Notes under the pieces: generated by a model
Database searches by the model: none
The model's input: the letters and a program-made list of their open reading frames with translations, nothing else
Told to the model about the DNA's origin: nothing
Translations under genes and position numbers: made by a program
DNA from: Cristatella mucedo
Taxonomy: Eukaryota; Bryozoa; Phylactolaemata; Cristatellidae
Length of the DNA stretch: 64,000 nucleotides
Assembly (NCBI GenBank): GCA_009760855.2
Contig: WPIO01000178.1
Span: forward strand, 62,501-126,500
Reading direction: 5' to 3'
Part shown: piece by piece, positions 48,731-61,600 of the stretch
Numbering within the stretch: position 1 is the first letter of the stretch
How the letters are laid out: every line of letters begins with the position of its first letter

Positions 48731-48809
48731 TACCTGTGATGACAAAGATTCTGCCAAATGAACATTGCAGTGAAGACAAACTATCTACCGTTCCATAATG
48801 CCTGAGGTT
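48731..48809 (+). ncRNA. Box C/D snoRNA A3 (paralogue of A1)
   Basis: C box GTGATGA (48736-48742), D box CTGA (48802-48805), terminal stem ACCT/AGGT. The guide and second element are identical to A1 and A2. It sits in the intron after the 36-nt exon 48661-48696. Confidence 0.8.
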
Positions 48810-49099
48810 TTCCTTCTGTGCAGTGCCTGTGATAATGGAGAAGCTCTTATTTACTAAGCTGCTTTTGCTTTTCAGGTGCTACCGTGCGGGCTTAACATCT
48901 GTGATTGCTCCATGCGACAAGAAGACACTGGACCTGGCTCTTCCATCTGAGACTTAATCTAATCGTACTTTCAGGTTTGTGTACCTTGTTGGTGCCAAAA
49001 GGCTTAGCCAAGCTTACCTGTGGAAGTTGCTATAACGGATTGGCTAGTTTTGTGAACGGTAGTTGTCATTGTAGTTACAACGACTAGGTCACGATGTCA

Positions 49100-49150
49100 T
49101 ACATTTGATATAGAACCCTCAGAGAACTCATCTCTTTCTGGGCACTTACG
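49100..49150 (-). mobile_element. LINE-1 tail remnant in snoRNA host intron
   Basis: ACCCTCAGAGAACTCATCTC block only. Confidence 0.4.
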
Positions 49151-49254
49151 TTTTCGTCAACGGAAGCACGTATTAATCAAAATGCCCTTAAAAAGATACT
49201 GGAAGGGCGACCCATGAGTACGTATTGCAAGCTTTTGCTGAGACCTGCTGGCAT

Positions 49255-49327
49255 CGCCTATGATGAATTTTTGTGGAATTACCAAATGATCACAGTGATT
49301 AGACATAGCGGCTTATATCTGAGGCAC
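49255..49327 (+). ncRNA. Box C/D snoRNA B1 (predicted 18S Um578-type guide)
   Basis: C box ATGATGA (49260-49266), D box CTGA (49319-49322), terminal stem GCCT/AGGC. TGGAATTACC before D' (ATGA) pairs with 18S GGUAAUUCCA. The fifth base upstream of D' faces the U of GGU, the site modified by yeast snR77 (Um578). GCGGCT further on can pair with the adjacent AGCCGC. Confidence 0.78.
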
Positions 49328-49525
49328 AGCCAGGATATTGTATATGAATAATTTAGTTTGAACTGCATTAATTATTATATGTTGTCGTCTTGTAGGCAAA
49401 AAGTGAAATGATGCCGTTTGGAATTGGCTAGTCACCAGATAGCATGAGTTATACATTTTGGACTCCAATTGGCCAACTGCAGTAGCTTCGTAAGTAGTAA
49501 ATAATAACTGTTACTTAAGTACATC

Positions 49526-49600
49526 TTACCTTTGATGAATATCTTTGGAATTACCATTTGAATTTTTATGAAAAGAACTTGCGGCTGTTTTCTGAGGTTG
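49526..49600 (+). ncRNA. Box C/D snoRNA B2 (paralogue of B1)
   Basis: C box TTGATGA (49532-49538), D box CTGA (49592-49595), terminal stem ACCT/AGGT. It keeps TGGAATTACC before a TTGA D' box with the same spacing to the target U, and GCGGCT; other positions have drifted from B1. Confidence 0.76.
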
Positions 49601-50872
49601 GCATCAAGTTTCTTAATGCATGATCTATTAGTTTTTACTGAGTACATTTTGAGCATTCTGTTGTAGGGAAGTCTGACACAAGACAGAATCTAACTGAAGA
49701 TTGAAGCTTAATCAAGCTAGAATTTTTTACTTGAACTGAATAAATTGATTCGACATTTCTTGTAGATTTTTACCTATCAAGTTTCAAGTGGTGTAGACGG
49801 TATGCTAGTTATTTCTTAGCAAGTATAGTATTGTCAAAGGTGTACTAATGTAGTTGTGTACTAATTATCAAGGCGATCTGCCATTACATTGTTCACGGAA
49901 GACATTGCAGCTACAAAAAAAGTCAAGTGCCTAAGGTGACTAAAAAATGTTACTGCAGCAGTCGTTATTTCGGGTGATGTGTGCTTTATTATACTATGCG
50001 GTGGCTTAACTTTCAAGGAGTAATAAATGTGCATGGTGACTGGAGCCAACCAAATGCAAGCCATAATTAATAACAGGTAATCCCAGACAGGAATTATAAG
50101 AAGCCCATAACTTAGCATTAAGCACCATTGAATATTAATTTCTTCTCGGGTGGAAAAAGCTATGTAGCGTTTTACTCAAAAGCCCTTCTGCTAATGCATC
50201 GGCCCAAGTATCCAGTTTTAGGGGTACCAGTATTTTAGGGAGTCAATAGTGAAAGTAAGCACATCGATGGAACAGGTGTGGTTGGTTACATAAATCTGCA
50301 AAGCAGGCCACATCTGTACATTCGACAGATTTGCTGGAGGCACCGATGGTCGCTTTTTTTCAATTCGTCAGTGATGTTTGCCACGGACTAAGGCACTGAG
50401 AGCCGGCTGATCCGTGGACCTACATTTTAGGGTCGTGCACTTCCCATCGATGGATAGTACTGATGTTCTCTGTATGTTCTCCTGCTTGTGCTTAGCATAC
50501 CTAGCTAGATTGGAGTCAGTAAACCGTAGGCCATCTGAGGGCACATTGCGGCACAAACTCGGTATGTTGTCGGACAGTGCTGTGGCATTCTATCACTGAC
50601 GACAGGTCGGATGAAGGCCTGAGAAGCAAGGGCGATGGAGATATTTTCCCCGATAACATCGATATCGAGGTTATTGACGTTAAACAATTCAGATTATTTT
50701 TGATGCAGAAATAAAATACGGTAGGTGATTACATTCAGATGTGGGAAATCTGAAATAGTGGGGACCTGGGGGACGATAGAATACTAATGCCATTGGAGCA
50801 TGTCTAAGGCATGCAAGGCTAGATATACGAATGACTGCTTAGATGAGCCCGCGAGGGCTTTAAAATTTAACT

Positions 50873-51035
50873 GATTCAACAGCCTTTTTTTATGGCGACA
50901 GAAGAACATTTACAGCGATAACCATAGCTTGCAGTGGCGTTAAAGGATCACCCACCACAGGATCCGAACCCACGACCTTGGCATCCAGGTCGTGTAAAGG
51001 AACCACCTCACCTAGGGAGTCATCACGGCTCACCA
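50873..51035 (-). mobile_element. SINE-B, reverse
   Basis: AACAGCCTTTTTTTATGGCG, GATCCGAACCCACGACCTTG and GAGTCATCACGGCTC. Confidence 0.7.
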
Positions 51036-51334
51036 AAACTCATTGGGGGGAATGAACTCCGGTCTCCCGTTGACAGGCGGGGATACTAAGCACTATGCTA
51101 CAATTAAGGGAGGAACATGCAACATCAGCCACTTATCTATTTGGAGTGAGCTAGGGGTATGAAATCTTTTCCACCGTGCTACGTGCAAACAACCCCCACT
51201 CTTTCATACTTTTGCCTACCCCTAGATCAACTTACCAGTCAGACTATGTATCGAACCATTCAATCTGCTGACTAAAGTTGTACAGCCGTGTCTCGAACCA
51301 AACGAAAACCACCAAGTGGTAGTTGGTAAGCACA

Positions 51335-51595
51335 CAAATCCCGGAACTCGATACCGACTGACGTCACGACATCCTTTGACGTGACCTCCAAAAAGAGGCC
51401 ACGAGCGCATCTGTTCTATCATGGCATCTGCTTGGTCCGTGCGAATTTTCGTACGGGCTTATGCGTTGTGACACTGCATGCTATAATTGACAATTGAAAG
51501 CTTCCCTTACAGCCGATGTAAAGTGCTTAGAAACAGATTAGTCTTCTCAGGGTGCTACAAAATGTATTTTTATTATTATCATTCATATCAATCCA
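51335..51595 (+). mobile_element. LINE-1 family 3' end
   Basis: CCGACTGACGTCACGACATC...GTAAAGTGCTTAGAAACAG and an ATT tail; degraded. Confidence 0.55.
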
Positions 51596-52344
51596 TTTTA
51601 CAGATTTTTGGTATTAAATAGCAGAATATGGCTGCAATACCGTTCTCAGAAACTTGTTCGATGACGCTATCCTTGGCAGCATAGCATCGACTCGACCTTC
51701 ACCTAGCTTTCCTGTCCAGGCGGCCGATTCGAAAGCGTTGCTAGCGTAAATGCAGTCGTCGCACGGGCGGCATACAGGATCGACTATGCCTCTTATCCAC
51801 GAGTGCTTTCAGGTAGCGTATTCCAATTATATCACACAGCTTGCTCCTGCTGTAGGAGCTGCTATCAGCGCAGTCTCCTCAGTGGCTACCCTTTCGTGAG
51901 TTCTAGCCCAGTACTACCGCGATACCGCGACGCAAGCGCCTCAGTCGGTAGCTGAGCAGTAATGCCGGCACAGCAGCGACGGCGGGAAACACTATGCCGT
52001 CTATTGCGCAGACCGCATAGAATCGTTGCTGGCACGGTTCGCCGCGGGAGTAGGCGTGGACGGGTCGGTAGCGGAGCGATTGCGTTTGATCTGGTCGCAG
52101 TAGTCGCGGTATCGCCGTATAAAAAAAAGGAATTTTGGCAGAAAGTGCCGTGTGCAGGTAGGCGACGCAACTTTATAGGGGGTTAAGAAGCTCCCCCGTA
52201 AGAGCTGTGCCGCGACGCCCGTGTCTACGCAGACGTTTGGGCGGTGAGCGTGAGCGCTGCTGAGGCGCAGCTCTGACCGCGGCCGCCGTCGCGTAGCGCT
52301 TACGATACCGGTCGCCGTCGTCGGTTCGGCAGCTTCCGGCAGAA

Positions 52345-52475
52345 GGGGGAATAATAATAATAATAAGAATGCACTTGATAAAGCGCCCTCAGAGAACTCT
52401 CTTTCTAGGCGCTTTACATTTGCTGCAAAGGGAAACGCGATTGAATGGTGAGTAATATCATGCCTAAATATAAAT
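52345..52475 (-). mobile_element. LINE-1 family 3' tail, reverse
   Basis: (AAT)n, GCACTTGATAAAGCGCCCTC and TTTGCTGCAAAGGGAAACGC. Confidence 0.65.
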
Positions 52476-52580
52476 AAATATAATTCATTTGTATAGCGCC
52501 CCAACTGAACTTAATCTCTATTCAGGCGCTTCACATATGCCTCCGCGCTCGAGCCCACGACCTCAGCTGTCTCTTGCAAC
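52475..52580 (-). mobile_element. SINE-A, reverse, partial
   Basis: TTCATTTGTATAGCGCCCCA, CAGGCGCTTCACATATGCC and box B complement; the box A end is missing. Confidence 0.62.
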
Positions 52581-52624
52581 CTCTGACTTTACGTGCATTT
52601 AGACTCATATATGCGTCCATATTA

Positions 52625-52770
52625 AATGTAATTCATTTTTATAGCGCCCTAAGAGAACTTAATCTCTATTCAGGCGCTTCATAGACGCCTCCGGGCTCGA
52701 GCCCACGAACTCAGCCAGACCGTGGTCGGGGCGGGCACCTTAACCGCTGGACCAAACCATCTTGTGTTGA
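52625..52770 (-). mobile_element. SINE-A, reverse
   Basis: TTTATAGCGCCCTAAGAGAA, CTCGAGCCCACGAACTCAG and ACCTTAACCGCTGGACC; full length. Confidence 0.7.
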
Positions 52771-52919
52771 TATTCATTGTATGTATATGGCACAGTTTAA
52801 TTTCTGAGCTCGTGTGGACGGCTGAAGGTTCTCACCGTCTGGCTGCTGCATCTTGGCTAATTGCTTTTTCTCTAAACGAATATAACTGATTTTTACCTCG
52901 ACCTTCTCACTCCCCGATT

Positions 52920-52985
52920 TCTCGTGACTCACTTGCAGCTGGCATAGCCGACATTCGCACTCGGATGGCAGCTGACTAGCTTGAA
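52920..52985 (+). mobile_element. LINE-1 family RT fragment
   Basis: GCCGACATTCGCACTCGGAT corresponds to the D(I)RTRMAA stretch after the RT catalytic motif. Confidence 0.45.
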
Positions 52986-53360
52986 TTGGACAAATTTTTA
53001 CAAGACCAGCCTAATCGGTTGCCTACCGCGGTTCAGGAGGTGGACACCTCGCTGTCGAGATTAGTTCAGTCGACGAATGAATTGTACTTTCTAGAAGTTT
53101 TAAGGTGCAAGCAGGGTCACCTGTATCGTACGTAGTGTCCAATCTGTCAAATGAGCTTCTGCTGTCATTGCTGGTTAAAGCGGTTGGACCCGGTTCGATG
53201 CTCAGCATGGCTTCGAGGTCAGCACTGGCAGTCACAAGCCGCGCCGCTAGTCCGCGAGAGTACTCGGCTTACGCAAGTGTGGATGCATGCTCTCTGCTCA
53301 CTAAGCGCAGCACGGCAGACGTCGCTCGTTCTAACTTGGGCGCATGTACGGTTGCAACGA

Positions 53361-53515
53361 CGTGCTCCTTTATTTGTCACGTGCTCCTTTATTTGTCACG
53401 TGCTCCTTTATTTGTCACGTGCTCTAATATTATTTGTCACGTGCTCCTTTATTTGTCACGTGCTCCTTTATTTGTCACGTGCTCCTTTATTTGTCACGTG
53501 CTCCTTTATTTGTCT
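53361..53515 (+). repeat. 19-bp minisatellite with CACGTG boxes
   Basis: Eight units of CGTGCTCCTTTATTTGTCA (one 22-bp variant). Unit junctions create CACGTG at 53378, 53397, 53416, 53438, 53457, 53476 and 53495. The last unit merges into the acceptor of CEP290-like exon a. Confidence 0.9.
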
Positions 53516-53523
53516 CGCTCAAG

Positions 53524-57980
<4,457 letters not shown>

Positions 57981-58167
57981 CGTGCCCGAACGGCTAGCCG
58001 AATGCCACGCTGCCGTCGCAGCGGGCAGGCAGGGTGGGAGGCGCCGGTGGCGGCGGTGCGACGCCCCGACGCAGGAGGGCCGCCGGCATGCCGTTCTGGC
58101 GCTAGCGAAGAGCTAGCAGCCCGGTGGAGCGTGAGCGGCGTGTGCCTTGCTCTGCCTCTCGGCGGCA

Positions 58168-58200
58168 GAGCAGCTGCCCATGCTGCATGGGCAGCTGCTC
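58168..58200. repeat. Perfect 15-bp inverted repeat between convergent genes
   Basis: GAGCAGCTGCCCATG, a 3-base loop CTG, then CATGGGCAGCTGCTC. Lies between the CEP290-like stop (57980) and the TEX2-like stop (58515). Confidence 0.85.
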
Positions 58201-58514
58201 CTTTGTTGCTGCACCGAAAATTGACCGATCGTCCAATGACTCGATAACGAACGAGATCGTCCAATGACTTCCAGTGCGTGGCCTTTCCAGTCGGGAACTC
58301 GCTCGAACAAGCGAGTACCACGGCAAGGCCTGCTGTCGGTCACGTGCGCACCGAAGGCGTGCCAGGCGCTGCCGTCCGTCGGATCTCGCGTGGTGCTCCG
58401 TCTGCCGGCGACGGCCGCCCGCTGCTTTTGTCAAGCTTGTATCGGCAGTCGTAGCTGGCACGCAGCGATCAGGTGGCTTGGGCACCTCCGCTTCGCGAAG
58501 CGGTCAGCCGCAAC

Positions 58515-58604
58515 TCACTTGGCCGTGCGCGGCCGGCTTGCTGCCGCGTACGACTGCATGAACGGCACGCGCACGTCGTCCATGTTTGGCACGACCAGTG
58601 TCCT
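58515..58604 (-). CDS. TEX2: TEX2-like last coding exon (PNMDDV)
   Basis: RTLVVPNMDDVRVPFMQSYA then ASRPRTAK and TGA (58515-58517). The acceptor is gcatttctttgcag. The stop overlaps a strong donor sequence (AA|GTGAGT), so the exon could instead splice on to an unseen exon. Confidence 0.75.
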   Translation of the reverse strand, partial: RTLVVPNMDDVRVPFMQSYAAASRPRTAK

Positions 58605-61600
58605 CTGCAAAGAAATGCGACTGCGATTCGGCATCATCCACGCAACAACATGCGCTGTGACTCGAAGCGGAAACGCGATCTGCTGCTGGTGGCCGACTAG
58701 TGCGGCTAGTGGTTCTACATGTAGCGAGGTGGGTCAGGCATCGATTTTGCCAGTCGCCTTCATCGCGTTTTCGTAGCGTCAGGCTGGTAAAGTCATCGAC
58801 GAGCCGGGGCTGGTGGCGCGTGCGAGCTCACGTGACCCTGCCCGTGCATGCCAGTGCATCGTGCCGCGAGGGGGCTGTGCGCACGTGTGTGCCTGGAGTG
58901 TGCATTGCCGAGGGTGCACGGGCCTGCATGCACGAGCTGGCTCCTGTGGGCATGCTATGCATCTGCCTGATGCCCTGTCAGATAGAGCGAACATAACTAG
59001 AGATGTTGCTGAAATTGCAGTGACAACAGGTACGGTTGATATGGCGATTTTGGGGAGAGTGAGAGGAAAGGAACATTCACAATATTAGACCCGGTTCCGG
59101 GGGGCCTGCACACCTGTGGGTCTGGTAGATGTTGGGGGCAGAGCAGCCGTCTCTCGGCTTTTTTGGAATGTAGGCTGGACGCTGAGTGACCGTGGTGGTC
59201 CGGTGGAAAAATTTGGCCTTCTCTGTAGCGCTGTCTGTGTACCTCTGTGCTGGCCCCCTGTAGGTGCTGCTCCTCTCCCTCCCCCCCCCCGTGTGATCGA
59301 TCTCTGGTCCCAGCACCAGTTCGCCACTCCTCTGCCCTCACGACTCCAGCTGGCATTCGCACACTCGCCACTGGCAGCCGAACTGGGTCGTGCTTGCTTC
59401 GTGCTCTGCCGTGCTGACGCGGTGACCGGATGCGCACCTCGATCTCGATGGATATCTTCCGTTCGATCCACTCGACTATTCGCGTCAGGTTGACCGACCT
59501 GTCGCCTATCATAGGCGTCGCAGATATGATGAGACTCGGTCTTCTTCGGAAGCCGTACCTGAAAACGGAAGAAGCCAGAAGAGGCGACAGAGGAGCACGC
59601 TGCTCCACAGCCGATCGTTGGCCGAGCTGCATGCGATCGAGTGGCAGTCTGCGACCGGCTATTGGTCTTTCTCGGTCGTGTCATCTGGTTTGAATTGCGC
59701 TTGCTTCGGCACCTTTGGTGACATCCATCTGGTTCCAAGCAGCATTCTGACATAGTGGTGCCATTCCTTCTGGCTGTAGTAGGTGTAGGCTGAAGTAGGT
59801 GGCAAGCGAGGAAGGGCCACTTAGAGAGTGGTGCTACATTGCTGAATAAGCCTAGGTCGTTGCCAGGACAAAGCAAGATAGCAAGACCGACTGATAGCAT
59901 TCCAGTGGCCTGGCATTCCATCAACAGGCACGTCTCGCCTGGTCAGAAAGACTGGCCGACATGTAACATTCAATGACGGGGTGTGAATTAAATTGTGCCC
60001 GAATAACCCAGAAGAGTAGATTGGTGCTAGGGCCTGTTGTAGAGCTTGGGAACTCCCAGGGAGGCCGGGATCTTTGTGCTCCTCTCTGGTACACCTATAA
60101 GCACCACGTACAGGGCACTAAGCAAAATGTCATGCATAGCGTACATTTTACTTTTAATATCTGGACTCTGATCTGTCAGAAGCTTTGGAAGTCGGCTTGA
60201 TGAACGCGAGTGCAGCTAGACGTCTGCTTCCCACAGTCGTACGACAGCTCAATAGTCATGCAGCCTTCAGTTTGAGGCTGTCGCTTAGCGAAGCCAGGTT
60301 GCCTGAGACGGTGAACCTGGAGGATGTGTGTATATCAGTCTATTACTTTGCGAAGTCACGAGGACCACGAGCTTTCTACTTTCCGGAGGGTTTTGTGGAA
60401 GAAAATAATCAAAGCATTACTGGCTGAGACGTTTGTGCGAATTAGGTGGCAAGAGATTCGGGCCCTTGGGATCTGCTGTCACTTGTATGCTGACGACACT
60501 CAGCTGTATGTGTCATTTAAACCGTCGGAATCGGCTGTAGCGACTGATAAACCTCATGCTTGACTTGCAGACGTTCGATCTTGGATGTCTGCAAATTTCC
60601 TTAAACTGAACGACGATAATCCGGAACTTCTACTCATAGGACACCCCAAGCTTGTGCTGAACCAAAAGACTTGGCTCTTCTAATTGGTGATGCTGTTGTG
60701 GGACCATCACCGTGTGCTCGGAATTAAGGTGTTGTCTTCGACAGCTGCCTACATTTTGAAGGTATTGTTAAAAAGAATGCTTCCACAGCTAGCCTTTACG
60801 TCTGATCCTTGTCTCAGATTAGAAACAGCCTTTCACGGTGGCTTGCAAAACATTTAACTAGCTGCTTAGTTATGTCTCGGCTAGGTTATTGTAATTCCCT
60901 TTTGGCTGGGCAACCAAACAAATCCACTGGGCCCCTGCAGCTGGCTAAAATATGGCTGCAAGGCTAGTTTAGAAATCTCGTTTATACCTAGGTGAACTGC
61001 TGCACCAGTTTCTGCCTCCTCGCGCCCTCAGGTCCGGTATGGACAATAAATTAGCCGTTTCATTCACCCGCTTAATAACTGTTGGCGATAGAAGCTTTTG
61101 CTCTGCAGGTCTTAGAATGTCTAATTCGCTTTTACAATTCCTACGCAAAGACGTCACCCACCAAGTCTTTGTTGAGTCACAGGCGGGGATAAGTAAATTA
61201 CATTATTAGTTAATATCCTACGAAACATAGAACGCTGAAATCATTGCTCAACTCGAGGATATTGGGAAAGCTGCACAGGATCAAACTAGAAAAACGATGG
61301 GCGGTGGTAAAGGAAGTGATGTAGTCGGCAGGAGGAGAGAAGATGGCATCGTTGCGTACGAATCGCAGCATTTTGGCATGCATTTTTCTGAGGGTGTTAG
61401 AGGGCTACCGCTGCTATTGTAGTTCAGCCCAATAATGAGGAGCAGACGCATAGCAGACCCTTATAAGACAAGGAGGAGCGTTTTCGAGTTACCGACTGGT
61501 CTATGGGGCTCTGCCACAGATCGTTCATCCGAGGAATACGAGTTGAATTTTGAGACTAGAGACGTTAGAGGCTAAAATTAGTATCAGGGAAAAATTATCT

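Larger units (their letters stand above)
47821..49765 (+). ncRNA. Box C/D snoRNA host gene (non-coding, about 7 exons)
   Basis: Short exons bounded by good splice sites alternate with introns, and five introns each hold one box C/D snoRNA. Proposed exons: about 47821-47896 (donor gtaagt), 48169-48234 (gttagt), 48429-48476 (gtaagc), 48661-48696 (gtaagt), 48876-48974 (gtttgt), 49393-49487 (gtaagt) and a last exon from 49678 with AATAAA at 49738-49743. Joining exons 1 and 2 gives only a short ORF with an early stop, so the spliced RNA looks non-coding, as in GAS5/SNHG-type hosts. The first exon may extend or begin upstream; 47821 follows an acceptor-like tgcag. Exon ends are inferred from splice consensus and snoRNA placement. 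Confidence 0.68.
49770..53340. other. Stretch without recognised gene (49.8-53.3 kb)
   Basis: Holds SINE-B (50873-51035), LINE-1 ends (51335-51595; 52345-52475 reverse; 52920-52985) and two reverse SINE-A copies (52475-52580, 52625-52770), plus a CG-richer patch at 51960-52340. No CEP290-like exon was seen. Confidence 0.4.
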
